From Amycolatopsis thailandensis (GTDB taxonomy: Bacteria > Actinomycetota > Actinomycetes > Mycobacteriales > Pseudonocardiaceae), in contig NZ_NMQT01000038.1 of the NCBI RefSeq assembly GCF_002234405.1, positions 1-64,000 of the forward strand: a DNA stretch of 64,000 nt, read 5' to 3'. Below are positions 1 through 9,235 of this stretch, one piece after another. Below the pieces are notes generated by a model. That model saw only the letters and a program-made list of their open reading frames with translations, ran no database searches and was not told the DNA's origin. Positions within the stretch are counted from its first letter, which is position 1. Each line of letters opens with the position of its first letter. The translations under genes and the position numbers were made by a program.

Positions 1-43
1 CCCACGAGCTACCTCCTTCCCCTACCCGCCGCTCTTCCGATCT
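1..43. other. Probable Illumina adapter read-through at a contig end
   Basis: Bases 31-43 (GCTCTTCCGATCT) are identical to the 3' end of the standard Illumina TruSeq universal adapter. Aligning the whole 33-base adapter to bases 11-43 gives 27 matches without a gap. The genome-like sequence starts at about base 44, inside a palindrome whose other copy is complete at 58289-58331. This stretch is best read as adapter carried into an assembly, not as DNA of the organism. Confidence 0.8.
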
Positions 44-79
44 ACTTTCCTCTCATCGCATGAGCGGAAAGTCCCCTTC
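44..79. repeat. Truncated intergenic palindrome (GAAGGGGACTTTCC family)
   Basis: The right arm GGAAAGTCCCCTTC (66-79) and a shortened left arm ACTTTCC (44-50) surround a loop close to that of the complete copy at 58289-58331. The missing half of the left arm is replaced by the adapter-like bases 1-43, so the truncation is probably a product of assembly. Confidence 0.6.
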
Positions 80-132
80 ACCACGGATCTTGCGGGTACC
101 GCGGGCCTCGTGGGCGACGGAGGCTCGGCGGC

Positions 133-185
133 GTTGCGAAAGCCACGTTCGCAACGCTCAACGTTGCGAACGTGGCTTTCGCAAC
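133..185. terminator. Perfect 23-bp inverted repeat, GCGAAAGCCAC family
   Basis: The arms 133-155 and 163-185 are perfectly complementary over 23 bp around a 7-base loop. The element lies about 100 bases beyond the stop codon of the DUF1877 gene. Related copies occur at 44758-44810 and 44869-44923. The stem could act as a terminator, but it has no T-run. Confidence 0.6.
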
Positions 186-283
186 ACCCGAAACCGGCAG
201 GTGGACAGGCCAGGCACACGCCACGTTTGCCTTACCCCTCAATAACCCTATTCGCCACTCACGACCACCCCGGCCGAGCGAGG

Positions 284-742
284 TCAGGTGATGATCGTGA
301 CGACCGGATCCCCGGCCTTCGCGGCGGCGGCGAAGAAGGGGACGAGCGCGTCGTAGTGGGCCCGCACGTAGTCCAGCGCGTCGGGCTCGTCCCAGATCGA
401 CGGGTAGATCCCCTCGGCCTCGAGATCCGAGAGCTCGACGCCCTCCGAAAGCTTGTCGAATCCGGTCAGCTCCGCCGAGATCGTCCGCACTTCGTCCGCG
501 CTGAAGTACCGCGGCGGCCCGTCACTGTCGGCTTCCCCCAGCAGTGTCCCGCCCAGTACGAAGTCGATCTTCCACCCGGCCCGCCCCACCAGATACCACA
601 GCGCGTTCCACGCCTTGTCGACGTCGACCGTCCGCTCGGTGCCGGCGGCCTTCTCGGCGTAGTCCCAGTACCGGTCGGGCTCCTCGATCAGTTCACGCAG
701 CTCACCTGGGGTGACCCGCAGATACGCACCGCACATGCCCAT
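284..742 (-). CDS. DUF1877 (YfbM-like) family protein
   Basis: The 152-residue product has the length and opening (MGMCGAYLRVTP) of the DUF1877/YfbM family, small acidic single-domain cytoplasmic proteins of unknown function. No catalytic motif, signal peptide or membrane segment is visible. The ATG begins three bases after the stop of the PIG-L gene, so it is the last gene of a four-gene minus-strand operon. Family membership rests on the N-terminal pattern, the tryptophan-rich middle (WNALWYLVG) and the length. Nothing in the operon gives it a specific role. Confidence 0.8.
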   Translation of the reverse strand: MGMCGAYLRVTPGELRELIEEPDRYWDYAEKAAGTERTVDVDKAWNALWYLVGRAGWKIDFVLGGTLLGEADSDGPPRYFSADEVRTISAELTGFDKLSEGVELSDLEAEGIYPSIWDEPDALDYVRAHYDALVPFFAAAAKAGDPVVTIIT

Positions 743-745
743 CGG

Positions 746-1540
746 TCAGAGCCCCGCCATCAGGTCGGTCTCGGTGATACCCGGCCCCTGCCCGGCGCGG
801 ATGAACCACTCGATGCCGAACGCCCGCGCGAAACCCTCGTCGGGCATCGCGAGGAAGAACGAGTCCTCGCTGATCTGACTGGCGTGCGCGCGCATCGCGG
901 CCCGCTTGTGCGGCAGGTACGCGGTGACGTCGACCCTCGCCGTCAGGATCGCTTCCGGCTTGCCGAATTCGGCGCCGTCCTCGAAGTCGGGGAGGTCTTC
1001 GGCCTTCATCTCCCCGGCCCGCACCGCTTCCTCCATACCGCGGCGCATATCGTCACTGTTGCTCGTCGCCTCGTAGACCCGCGGCGTGCCCGCCAGCTCG
1101 GCCGCGCGCATGCCGACGCGGTGCACCTGGATGTGGTCCGGGTGCCCGTAGCCGCCGTTGTCGTCGTAGACGGTCAGGACGTCTGCCTGCTCCTCGCGCA
1201 GGATCTCGGCCAGCCGCTGGGCGGCCTCCTCGACGTCGGCCTGCCAGAACGTGCCGGGCACCTCGTTGCGCGGCTCGCCCATCATGCCGGAGTCGGTGTA
1301 CCCCAGGAACTCCACGCGCTTGGCTCCCAGGACCTCGGCGGAAGCGTGCGTCTCCTGCACGCGGCGCTGCCACAACTCCTCTCCCTCGTCGAGGAACCCG
1401 TCCTGGACCTCGCCGACCTCGCCCCTGGTCGCGACCACGAGCACGACCCGGTGGCCTTCCTCGAAGGCCTTGCGCATGACGCCGCCCGCGACGATGCACT
1501 CGTCGTCGGGGTGGGCGTGAAAACTCACCAATGTGGCCAT
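746..1540 (-). CDS. PIG-L family deacetylase / mycothiol-type amidase
   Basis: The 264-residue product carries the zinc motif AHPDDE at residues 9-14 and the second motif GHPDHIQVH in its middle, both hallmarks of PIG-L/LmbE amidases that remove acyl groups from amino sugars. Actinomycete members include MshB and Mca of mycothiol metabolism, and the length fits either. I cannot tell from sequence which substrate is used. The reading frame is open up to a TTG at 1594 that overlaps the upstream stop. I chose the ATG at 1540 because it sits directly before the conserved strand, as in the family; the longer start is not excluded. Confidence 0.8.
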   Translation of the reverse strand: MATLVSFHAHPDDECIVAGGVMRKAFEEGHRVVLVVATRGEVGEVQDGFLDEGEELWQRRVQETHASAEVLGAKRVEFLGYTDSGMMGEPRNEVPGTFWQADVEEAAQRLAEILREEQADVLTVYDDNGGYGHPDHIQVHRVGMRAAELAGTPRVYEATSNSDDMRRGMEEAVRAGEMKAEDLPDFEDGAEFGKPEAILTARVDVTAYLPHKRAAMRAHASQISEDSFFLAMPDEGFARAFGIEWFIRAGQGPGITETDLMAGL

Positions 1541-1590
1541 GGTGGGGAAACTACCCGGAGGCACCGACATATTCCGGCGCACCGACCCAC

Positions 1591-2280
1591 TCAAGCCGGG
1601 AAGACCCGCCGCAGGAACTCCAGCGTCAGTGCCCAGGCCGCCGCGGCGGGCTCCGGCTGGTGGAACATCGGCGCCACATGGTTGTGGAACGCGTGCCCCG
1701 CGCCCTCGTGGACGTGGATCTCCGCACCGTCATGAGACGCGACAGCGTCGGCCAGGCGGCGCACTCCCTCGACAGGAATGTAGGGATCGGCGCCCCCGAA
1801 TTGGAACTGGATCGGGCAGGTGATCTTGTCCAGCAACGGAAGCTGCTCCGGAACCCGGGACCCGTAGTACGAAACCGCGACATCCGGATCACCCTCGGCG
1901 GCCGCGGCGTACGCCATCGAGCCGCCGAGACAGAAGCCGAAGACACCCGCGCGCCCATCGGTTTCGGGCAGGGAGCGCAGCATCGCCAGGGTCGCGAGCA
2001 CGTCGGAGACGGCGCGCGCCGGGTCGAGTTGGCCGGAGACCGCCATCGACGCCGAAATACCGGCTTCGTCGTGCGTGGCCGACCAGCCGGGAGCGATCCG
2101 CCAGAACAGTTCGGGCACGGCGACGACGTAGCCGAGCGCGGCCAGGTCGGCGGCGACGGACTTGAGGTAGTCGTCGAGGCCGAAGATCTCCTGGATCAGT
2201 ACCAGCCCCGGGCCGGAGCCGGATTCGGGCAGCCAGAGCGGGGCGTCGAACGAGCCGTCGGCGACGGTCACCTGGGTCAT
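1591..2280 (-). CDS. Dienelactone hydrolase family protein
   Basis: The 229-residue alpha/beta hydrolase has the nucleophile elbow GFCLGG with Cys117, an Asp near residue 165 (GGADPYIP) and His196 (GAGHAFHN). This is the Cys-Asp-His triad of the dienelactone hydrolase family, with the early Glu in QEIFG that activates the cysteine. Members hydrolyse dienelactones or other esters, and the substrate here is unknown. The ATG at 2280 overlaps the arginase stop by four bases (ATGA), indicating translational coupling. A longer frame to 2310 exists but would lie inside the upstream gene. Confidence 0.85.
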   Translation of the reverse strand: MTQVTVADGSFDAPLWLPESGSGPGLVLIQEIFGLDDYLKSVAADLAALGYVVAVPELFWRIAPGWSATHDEAGISASMAVSGQLDPARAVSDVLATLAMLRSLPETDGRAGVFGFCLGGSMAYAAAAEGDPDVAVSYYGSRVPEQLPLLDKITCPIQFQFGGADPYIPVEGVRRLADAVASHDGAEIHVHEGAGHAFHNHVAPMFHQPEPAAAAWALTLEFLRRVFPA

Positions 2281-3164
2281 CGGGTTCCTTCCAGCGCGCG
2301 TACGAGGCAATCCGCCACCAGGGCTGCCTGAGTTCCGTCGGGGTCGAGGTCGGGATCGAAGATGGTCAGTTCCAGCCCGGCGGCGCCGGGGATCGCGACG
2401 AGGCCGCGCAGCAGTTCGACGAGCTTGTCCGGGCTGAGCCCGCCGGGGTCCGGACTGTCCACAGCGGACACGAACTCCGGGTCGAGGGTGTCGATGTCGA
2501 TGTGGATCCAGAAGCCGTCCAACGGCGCGAAGATCTCGCGGGCGGCGGCGAGCGCGTCGCCGGTGCCGGACGCCATGATCTCTTGGCTGGTCACGACACG
2601 GATCCCGGCTTCCCGCACCTCGGCGGAGTCCTCCGCGCGGACGCCCAGCACGAGGACGTCTTCGTCGCGGACATACGGCGAAAGGCCGTCCACATCGGCC
2701 AGTTCCGGCGCGCCTCGGCCGGTCACGACGGCGAGCGCTTCACCGCCGACGTTGGCGACGTGGTCGGAGTTTCCGAGGTGCCGGAAGTCGTCGTGACCGT
2801 CGAAGTAGACGATGCCGAAGCGCCCTTCGCGACGCAGGGTCAGCATCGCGGCGAGCGCGATCGAGCAGTCCCCGCCGAGGACGACCGGGAAGCCGCCGTC
2901 CGCACGGATCTTCGCGAGCCGCCCGGCGAGGGCCGCGGTGTAGGTCGCGATACCGGCGGCGTTCCGGACGCCGCCGCCGGGTGACCAGTCGGGCAGGTAC
3001 CGCGGCGGAGTGACCACGCCGCCGTCGGTCGCGCCCAAACGGGTGAGCAGGCCGTGGTCGCGCAGCGCGCCCGGCGCCTTGTGACAGCCAGGGACCGCTC
3101 CTTCGGCTGGCGGCCGCAGGCCGAGGTTGGACGGTGCGTCGAGCAGTACGAGATTCCCCATCAC
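2277..3164 (-). CDS. Arginase / agmatinase / formimidoylglutamase family (ureohydrolase)
   Basis: The 295-residue product has the three manganese-binding signatures of ureohydrolases in order: GGDCS near residue 97, FDGHDDF near 122 (usually DAHxD) and DIDTLDPEF near 221. The family cleaves guanidino or formimino groups from arginine, agmatine and related compounds in the cytoplasm. The Ala-to-Gly change in the second motif is mild. The start is GTG 3164 or the adjacent ATG 3161, with GGTGAGG just upstream. It leads the four-gene minus operon. No arginine pathway gene is nearby, so the substrate is open. Confidence 0.85.
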   Translation of the reverse strand: MMGNLVLLDAPSNLGLRPPAEGAVPGCHKAPGALRDHGLLTRLGATDGGVVTPPRYLPDWSPGGGVRNAAGIATYTAALAGRLAKIRADGGFPVVLGGDCSIALAAMLTLRREGRFGIVYFDGHDDFRHLGNSDHVANVGGEALAVVTGRGAPELADVDGLSPYVRDEDVLVLGVRAEDSAEVREAGIRVVTSQEIMASGTGDALAAAREIFAPLDGFWIHIDIDTLDPEFVSAVDSPDPGGLSPDKLVELLRGLVAIPGAAGLELTIFDPDLDPDGTQAALVADCLVRALEGTR

Positions 3165-3234
3165 CTCACCGTAGTAGTCGTCCCTGGTGTCGCGCCGTCC
3201 GTCCCTTTAGGTTGGAGGGAACTGAGGAGGCTCA

Positions 3235-4587
3235 ATGGCGGAGCGGACCAAGTACATCCTCGACGAAGCGGACATGCCGGCCAGGTGGTACAACGTCGTC
3301 CCGGACCTGCCGGAGCCCCCGCCGCCACCCCTGCATCCCGGCACCCGCGAGCCGATCGGCCCGGACGATCTCGCGCCGCTGTTCCCGCAGGCGCTCATCG
3401 CCCAAGAGGTCACCACCGAACGCTACGTCGACATCCCCGAAGAGGTCCTGGACGTCTACCGGCTCTGGCGTCCGTCGCCGCTGTTCCGCGCGAGGCGCCT
3501 GGAGAAGGCGCTCGGCACGCCCGCCCGGATCTACTACAAGTACGAGGGGGTCAGCCCGGTCGGTTCGCACAAGCCCAACACCGCCGTGCCGCAGGCGTTC
3601 TACAACGCGGCCGAAGGCGTCACGAGGCTGACGACGGAGACCGGCGCCGGGCAGTGGGGGAGCGCGCTCGCGTTCGCCTGCGCCACTTTCGGGCTCGAGT
3701 GCGAGGTGTGGCAGGTCCGCGCTTCGTACGACCAGAAGCCGTACCGCAAGCTGATGATGGAGACCTTCGGCGCGACGGTGCACCCCAGCCCGTCCGAGCT
3801 GACCGCGTCCGGCCGCGTGATCCTGGCCGCCGACCCGGCATCGACCGGGAGCCTCGGCATCGCGATCAGCGAGGCCGTCGAGCAGGCGGCGCAGGCGGAG
3901 AACACCCGCTACGCGCTCGGCAGCGTGCTCAATCACGTGCTGCTGCACCAGACGATCATCGGCGAGGAGGCGCTCAAGCAGTTCGAACTGGCGGGGGACA
4001 CCCCGGACGTCCTCGTCGGCTGCACCGGCGGCGGCTCCAACTTCGGCGGGCTCGCCTTCCCGTTCCTGCGCGAGAAACTCGCCGGGCGGATGGATCCGGT
4101 GATCCGCGCCGTCGAACCGGCGGCCTGCCCGACGCTCACCCGCGGGAAGTACGCGTACGACTTCGGGGACACCGCCGGGCTGACGCCGCTGCTGAAGATG
4201 CACACCCTCGGTCACGACTTCATCCCCGATCCCATCCACGCCGGCGGCCTGCGCTACCACGGGATGTCGCCGCTGATCTCGCACATCTACGAACTCGGCC
4301 TCATCGAAGCGCTCGCCATCGGGCAGGAGGACTGCTTCGCCGCTGGTGTGCAGTTCGCCCGGACCGAGGGGATCATCCCGGCGCCGGAGCCGACGCACGC
4401 GCTCGCCGCTTGTATCCAGGAAGCGTTGCGGTGCAAGGAAACCGGGGAGGATAAGGTGATACTCACCGCGTTGTGCGGGCACGCGCACCTGGACCTTCCG
4501 GCCTACGGCGCGTATCTGGCGGGGAACATCTCCGATCACGAGCTGCCGGAGGAGGCGCTGGCTCAGTCGCTCGCCGGGCTTCCCTAG
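3235..4587 (+). CDS. TrpB2-type tryptophan synthase beta-like PLP enzyme
   Basis: The 450-residue length and the insertion-rich N-terminus match TrpB2, the long stand-alone form of tryptophan synthase beta, which joins indole and serine. The PLP lysine is Lys113 in GSHKPNTA, and the glycine-rich phosphate site is [10 protein letters not shown] near residue 262. No trpA lies beside it, as is usual for TrpB2. An AGGAGG ribosome site stands six bases before the ATG. It is transcribed alone, divergent from the arginase operon, and ends at a large palindrome. Whether it salvages indole or acts on another substrate cannot be seen. Confidence 0.85.
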   Translation: MAERTKYILDEADMPARWYNVVPDLPEPPPPPLHPGTREPIGPDDLAPLFPQALIAQEVTTERYVDIPEEVLDVYRLWRPSPLFRARRLEKALGTPARIYYKYEGVSPVGSHKPNTAVPQAFYNAAEGVTRLTTETGAGQWGSALAFACATFGLECEVWQVRASYDQKPYRKLMMETFGATVHPSPSELTASGRVILAADPASTGSLGIAISEAVEQAAQAENTRYALGSVLNHVLLHQTIIGEEALKQFELAGDTPDVLVGCTGGGSNFGGLAFPFLREKLAGRMDPVIRAVEPAACPTLTRGKYAYDFGDTAGLTPLLKMHTLGHDFIPDPIHAGGLRYHGMSPLISHIYELGLIEALAIGQEDCFAAGVQFARTEGIIPAPEPTHALAACIQEALRCKETGEDKVILTALCGHAHLDLPAYGAYLAGNISDHELPEEALAQSLAGLP

Positions 4588-4598
4588 CTCTCCGCGAA

Positions 4599-4655
4599 GT
4601 GTCATGAAGGGTCCCCATAGGACGAAAAGTGTCCGAAGGGGACCCCTCATGACAC
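4599..4655. terminator. 18-bp inverted repeat (GTGTCATGAAGGGTCCCC family) between convergent genes
   Basis: The arms 4599-4616 and 4638-4655 pair with a single mismatch, and a short inner GGAC/GTCC stem extends the hairpin. It sits between the convergent ends of the TrpB2 and GGDEF genes, the place expected for a bidirectional terminator. No T-run follows on either strand. A sister copy lies at 11124-11180. Confidence 0.65.
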
Positions 4656-4671
4656 GCGCCGGGGGAGGGGG

Positions 4672-5922
4672 TCAGCCGGTCACCTGATAGCCCGAGGTCC
4701 GGTTCCGCCCGGTGTTCTTCGCCTCGTAAAGCGCGCGGTCCGCGATGGCGATCACCGCGTCGAGGTCGGTGACACCGGGCCGGTCGGCGAGCCCGATCGA
4801 CACGGTGACGTGCTCCGGCAGGTCACCGTGCCGAGCGGCGACGCTCGACCGGATCCGTTCCGCGATCGCGTGGGCGTGCACGGCGGACGTGCCGGGCAGC
4901 AGCACGACGAACTCCTCGCCGCCGAACCGCCCGACCAGATCCGTACCGCGCACCTCGGTGCGCAGCGTCTCCGCGATCGCCGCCAGATACCGGTCGCCGA
5001 CCAGATGCCCGTGCCGGTCGTTGATCAGCTTGAACCGGTCGACGTCGACCATCAGCAGACTGGTGTGCCGCCCCGCGCGCCGTCCGCGGTCGAGTTCGTC
5101 GGCCGCGGCCTCGCGCCACGCCTTGGCGTTGAGCAGCCCGGTCTTGGCGTCGCTGCTCGCCTGCCGCTTCAGCTGCCGCAGCAGGACCCCGCGGTGCAGC
5201 ACCAGCGTGATCCCGACGACCAGCAGCAGCACCACCGGCCAGTCCCGCAGCGCCCACGCCACGATGACGCCGAGCGCGATCGTCGCCGCTTCGAGCGCGT
5301 ACTCGAAGGGCTTCGCCAGCGCGTCGCGCAGCTTGTCGTGCGGCGTGCCGTAGTACACCGCGACCGTCATCAACGCGGTGTTGACCAGCATGAACACCCC
5401 GCCCGCCGCGACCACCGACCAGAACGAGGAGAGGTCGCGCGGGAGTTCGTCGAACGGGACGGCGTACCGGGAGAGGAAGGCGGCGGCCGCGAAGCCCGAG
5501 AGCACGGTCGCCGACGTGGAGAACGTCCGCCGGAACAGGGGGTTCGGCTGCCCGCGGAACCAGCGGTAGAAGAACGACAGTGCGATGACGAGCGCGGCCA
5601 GCCCGGGGTGCACCAGCAGTACGGCGGAGAAGGTCCAGACGCTGTCGAGCGAGATGTGCGGCGTGCCCGCGAACCGCTCCCGCACCCGCTCCACCGGACG
5701 GGACAGCTCCGTGTACAGCACGACGCTCGTGATCAGGACCGCGAAGGGGAGCGCGTCGCCCGGAGTGAACGGGATCCGGAGAAAAGACCAGGCGGATCCC
5801 GCGATCGCCGCGACGTCCACCAGGAGGACGAAGCCGATCAAGCCGCGGTTGGGTAGCCGCCACAGCGCCCAATTCGTTAGCGCCACGGTGACGAACGTAA
5901 TCGGTTGGATACTAGGTGTCAC
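4672..5922 (-). CDS. Membrane-anchored diguanylate cyclase (GGDEF)
   Basis: The first 240 of 416 residues hold about six hydrophobic segments without a recognised sensor fold. A GGDEF domain follows from about residue 258. The active-site motif is GGEEF at 334-338, a catalytically competent variant, and RGTD five residues upstream fits the inhibitory I-site that binds c-di-GMP. The protein should make c-di-GMP at the inner face of the membrane. There is no EAL domain. The start is a GTG with no strong ribosome site, so the true start may lie a few codons inside. Confidence 0.85.
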   Translation of the reverse strand: MTPSIQPITFVTVALTNWALWRLPNRGLIGFVLLVDVAAIAGSAWSFLRIPFTPGDALPFAVLITSVVLYTELSRPVERVRERFAGTPHISLDSVWTFSAVLLVHPGLAALVIALSFFYRWFRGQPNPLFRRTFSTSATVLSGFAAAAFLSRYAVPFDELPRDLSSFWSVVAAGGVFMLVNTALMTVAVYYGTPHDKLRDALAKPFEYALEAATIALGVIVAWALRDWPVVLLLVVGITLVLHRGVLLRQLKRQASSDAKTGLLNAKAWREAAADELDRGRRAGRHTSLLMVDVDRFKLINDRHGHLVGDRYLAAIAETLRTEVRGTDLVGRFGGEEFVVLLPGTSAVHAHAIAERIRSSVAARHGDLPEHVTVSIGLADRPGVTDLDAVIAIADRALYEAKNTGRNRTSGYQVTG

Positions 5923-6025
5923 TACGCTGTATGGGTAGGCGTGGGTGCACCACGCGTGACCGGATCGGGTGGCGGAGGGGGTGAGCCCTATGCGCGGGCA
6001 GAACTGGTGAGTACCGGGTTCCGGT

Positions 6026-7237
6026 CTAAAGGGGGTGCGGTGGGGCCACGTGGCGCCAAGCCCGGGTGGCCGGAACAGCCACGACGAGACCGGCCAATGC
6101 GATGACCGAGACCGTCGTCGCGGGTGAACCGAGCACGCCGACGAGCAGGCCGCCGGCGATCAGCCCGATTCCCTGCACGGCGATGAGTCCCGACCCGGCG
6201 AGGCCGAAGGCCTGGCCTCGTTCGGTGTCGGGGACCAACCGCATGAACGTGGTGCTCGCGGTGACTTGGTAAGCCGCGCACATCCCGGACAGCACGAGCA
6301 GTCCGGCGGCGTAGGGGAGCGACGGGGTGAACCAGAACGCCGCGAGCGGCACGATCGCGCCGAGCGCGAGCACTCCGACCATCCGCAGCCGGATTTCGGG
6401 CCGCACCAGGCGGCCCAGCACGAACACGCCGAGCACGATCCCCGCCGGATGCGCCGCGAGCAGCAAGCCCGCCGTCGCCGCCCCGCCGCCGATCTCCGCG
6501 GCGTAGGGCACGGCGAGACCCTCCGGAACGATCACGAAACCCGCGAGCCACGCCAGGCCGACCAGCGCGCGCAACCGGCGGTCTCGCCAGATCGTGCGGG
6601 CACCCGCGGAAAGCCGCCGCAAGGTCGACGTCGCCGGTCCGCCGGAACCCGAAGCGGCCCGGGCGCGGACACCCAGCCGCAGGACGATCGCCGAGATCCC
6701 GAATGTCACCGCGTCGACGGCCAGCCCTCGGCCAGGCCCGATCGCGGCGATCACGGCGCCGCCCAGGGCGAACCCGGCCAGCTGGCCGACCTGGTTGGTG
6801 ATCTTCAGCAAGGACTGACCGAGCACGTACTGATCCCCGCTCAGCACCGACGGCAGGACGGCGGCCTGCGCGGCGGTGAACGGCGCGTTCGCCAGCTGCA
6901 CCACGACGAGCACCGCGGCCAGTACGGGCAACGGGATGCCGGGGACGGCGAGCACCGCGACCAGGATCGCCCGGACGACGTCGGAGCAGACCATCACCGC
7001 GCGGCGCGGGAACCGGTCGGCCAGCCCGCCGAGCAGCGGGCCGCCGATCAGGTCGGGCAGATAGGTGAGCGCGTAGGTGAGCGCGGGCCAGGTCGCCGAA
7101 CCGGTCCGCTGGAACACCAGGACCGACAGCGCGACCCTGGCCACCTGATCACCGAGGATCGACTGGAGTTCCGCGAACCAGATGGCCCGCAGTTCACCGA
7201 CCGCGAAGATCTGCCGGAAGGTCGCCATGGAGTCCAC
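6026..7237 (-). CDS. Major facilitator superfamily transporter
   Basis: The 403-residue protein has about twelve hydrophobic segments and the MFS loop 2-3 signature GGLADRFPRR near residues 69-78. The overall form (RQIFAVGELRAIWFAEL start, split by a charged middle loop near residue 205) resembles actinobacterial drug-exporter-like MFS proteins. The substrate cannot be inferred. The GTG at 7237 has a GGGGGTGG ribosome site five bases upstream, which favours it over the ATG at 7228. It lies upstream of the GGDEF gene on the same strand with a 103-base gap. Confidence 0.85.
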   Translation of the reverse strand: MDSMATFRQIFAVGELRAIWFAELQSILGDQVARVALSVLVFQRTGSATWPALTYALTYLPDLIGGPLLGGLADRFPRRAVMVCSDVVRAILVAVLAVPGIPLPVLAAVLVVVQLANAPFTAAQAAVLPSVLSGDQYVLGQSLLKITNQVGQLAGFALGGAVIAAIGPGRGLAVDAVTFGISAIVLRLGVRARAASGSGGPATSTLRRLSAGARTIWRDRRLRALVGLAWLAGFVIVPEGLAVPYAAEIGGGAATAGLLLAAHPAGIVLGVFVLGRLVRPEIRLRMVGVLALGAIVPLAAFWFTPSLPYAAGLLVLSGMCAAYQVTASTTFMRLVPDTERGQAFGLAGSGLIAVQGIGLIAGGLLVGVLGSPATTVSVIALAGLVVAVPATRAWRHVAPPHPL

Positions 7238-7306
7238 TCAAGCCACCCCCACTCGGTCGGGTGAGTCACTCAGCGTACCTCTTTGGACGCGTGCGGTGAA
7301 CCCTCG

Positions 7307-7365
7307 AAGTACGTGAAGGCCCCCTTCACTGCGTCTAGCGCAGTGAAGGGGGCCTTCACGTACTT
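7307..7365. terminator. Perfect 27-bp palindrome (TGAAGGCCCCCTTCA family)
   Basis: The arms 7307-7333 and 7339-7365 are perfectly complementary over 27 bp with a five-base loop. Each arm also contains its own small palindrome around GGCCCCC. It lies just after the stop of the VanW gene and before the MFS gene on the same strand. It is a likely terminator without a T-run; a related element is at 44648-44700. Confidence 0.65.
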
Positions 7366-7384
7366 GCGGGGTCCCGGAGGGTGG

Positions 7385-9235
7385 TTACTCCGTGCCGCAG
7401 GTGATCTTCGGCTGCGGGTTGTAGTGCACGTTCCGGGTGTGGCGCCGGACCTCGCGGCCGCTCGCGACGTCCTTGATCACCCGGGTGTCCGAAGTGGTGA
7501 AGCCGGGCGCGCCGTTGCTGGGCTTGCAGTTCTCGGCCGGGCCGGGCTTGGTGGGCGGGTCGGACGGGTTGCTGCGGCCGCCGGGGATCGACTCGACGGT
7601 GTACTTCTTGGTGCCCCACAGGCGGATCGTGATGTCCGACGGCGTCCAGATGGTCTGGATCGCGACGCCGGTGTCACCGTCGTTGGTGAACTTCAGGTCG
7701 ATCACGCTGCCGCCGTTGTGGTTCTGGAACACGGTCGCCTCGCGCGCGGCGGGGTAACGGCTGATGTAGTAGCTGTGTTCCTTGTGCTCGGTGTCCTTCA
7801 TGCCGGCGAAGTACGAGGCGTTGTACAGCGTGGTCGCGAACTGCGAGATCCCGCCGCCGACCTCGCGGCCGGGCGCGCCGTCCTTGATGACACCGGCCTC
7901 GACGTAGCCCTGCGCCGCGCCGCGCGGCCCGGTGAACCCGTTGAGGCTGAACGTCTCGTTCGGCTTCACGATGGCGCCGTTGACCTTCTGCGCCACGACC
8001 CGGATGTTCGTCCCCGAGTCGGCGGCGAAACCGGAGGTCTTGAACTCGCTGACGACCTCCTTGATGCCGAGCTGGTTGGCCTGCTCGGTGGTCACCTTGG
8101 CCGGGGTCTTCTTGTAGGTCACCGGCAGCTCGCGGGTCCCGGTGCGCTTGAGCACGTCGAGCGCCGGCTTGAGGCTCGGCTCCCAGTCGACGACGTTGGC
8201 GTCCTCGGAGGGCTGGACGGTCGGCTTGCCGCCTTCGAAGACGATCTGCGCGTCCTTGCCCTCCTTCTCGGTGGACTTCAGCTGCGGGCCGACGGCCTCG
8301 ATGATCTTGTTGTTGTCGACCTTCGGGTTCAGCACGCCGCCGTCGGCGGGTTCGAAGGTCAGCGCGGTCGCGATGGCCTCGGGCTTGAGGATCGCGTCCT
8401 TGCCCTCGCCCTTGATGACCACCGGCGCCGCCACGGCGGGCTTCGCGACCTGGTCGAGGGCGGCGTGGACGGCCTCGGCCGAGACCTTGACCGGGGTCTG
8501 GGTGACCGCGAGTGTCAGCGGCTCGCCGGTGGCCCAGCGCTCCAGGATCGTCTTCTTGGCGGCCTCGACGTCGAGCTTCTGCCCGGTCTTCGGCTCGACC
8601 GCGACCGGCTTGGTCTCCTCGAAGCGGACGGTGCCCTCGACCGGGTCGCGGTCGACCTTGTCGCGCAGGTTCTCCAGCGCCCCGGTGAGCTTGCCGTCGT
8701 CGGTCTGCGTGACGACGCCGACCTCGGTGGTCGTGAAGAACGACGCGATCCGGGTGAACGGGTTCAACGGCTGGTCGCCGGCCTGGTCCAGGGTGGCGGG
8801 CCAGTCGAGGCGCAGGCCCGCGTTGGTCGGCGCCAGCGATTCCTCGGCGTCGCCCGCGACGACCTTCACCGGCCGGGTCAGCCGCGGCTCGATGCCGCCC
8901 CTGAGCTCCTTCTCGGCCGCGGTGCGGTCCATCCCGCCGACGTCGACCCCGGCGACGGTGACGCCGCGGGGGACGCTGCCCTGGGAGACCAGCACGTCGA
9001 GGGCGTACGCGACGACCAGCAGGCCGAACACGCCGCCGCCGATGAAGGCGGCCTTGCGGTAGCTGCGACGGCGCTTCGGTGGCGTGGGCTCCTGAGGCGT
9101 GGCAGACTCCGCGAACCCGGGCGTGACGACCGGGAGAATGTCCGTCTGCTCAGCGTGGGACTCGGGCCAGCGCGGTTCCTGCGGCAACTCTCCACCCTCC
9201 ACGGTCCGGTGAGGCCGGACGTCGTGATCGAACAT
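7385..9235 (-). CDS. VanW family cell-wall protein with peptidoglycan-binding-like repeats
   Basis: The 616-residue product has a basic cytoplasmic N-terminus ending in PPKRRRSYRK, one membrane helix near residues 62-82, and a long extracellular part. The external part has repeated segments resembling the PG_binding_4 domain, then a VanW domain (FSLNGFTGPRGAAQGY to GGGISQFATTLYNAS). VanW proteins occur in glycopeptide-resistance loci and in many Gram-positives, and their exact role is unknown. I chose ATG 9235 because GGAAGG stands five bases before it; the frame continues to GTG 9250. The C-terminal tail after the VanW domain is specific and unassigned. Confidence 0.85.
   Translation of the reverse strand: MFDHDVRPHRTVEGGELPQEPRWPESHAEQTDILPVVTPGFAESATPQEPTPPKRRRSYRKAAFIGGGVFGLLVVAYALDVLVSQGSVPRGVTVAGVDVGGMDRTAAEKELRGGIEPRLTRPVKVVAGDAEESLAPTNAGLRLDWPATLDQAGDQPLNPFTRIASFFTTTEVGVVTQTDDGKLTGALENLRDKVDRDPVEGTVRFEETKPVAVEPKTGQKLDVEAAKKTILERWATGEPLTLAVTQTPVKVSAEAVHAALDQVAKPAVAAPVVIKGEGKDAILKPEAIATALTFEPADGGVLNPKVDNNKIIEAVGPQLKSTEKEGKDAQIVFEGGKPTVQPSEDANVVDWEPSLKPALDVLKRTGTRELPVTYKKTPAKVTTEQANQLGIKEVVSEFKTSGFAADSGTNIRVVAQKVNGAIVKPNETFSLNGFTGPRGAAQGYVEAGVIKDGAPGREVGGGISQFATTLYNASYFAGMKDTEHKEHSYYISRYPAAREATVFQNHNGGSVIDLKFTNDGDTGVAIQTIWTPSDITIRLWGTKKYTVESIPGGRSNPSDPPTKPGPAENCKPSNGAPGFTTSDTRVIKDVASGREVRRHTRNVHYNPQPKITCGTE

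Noticed and set aside
3235..4587. Classical trp operon with attenuator around the TrpB-like gene
   Set aside because: No trpA, other trp genes or Trp-rich leader peptide are found nearby. The enzyme is the stand-alone TrpB2 form.
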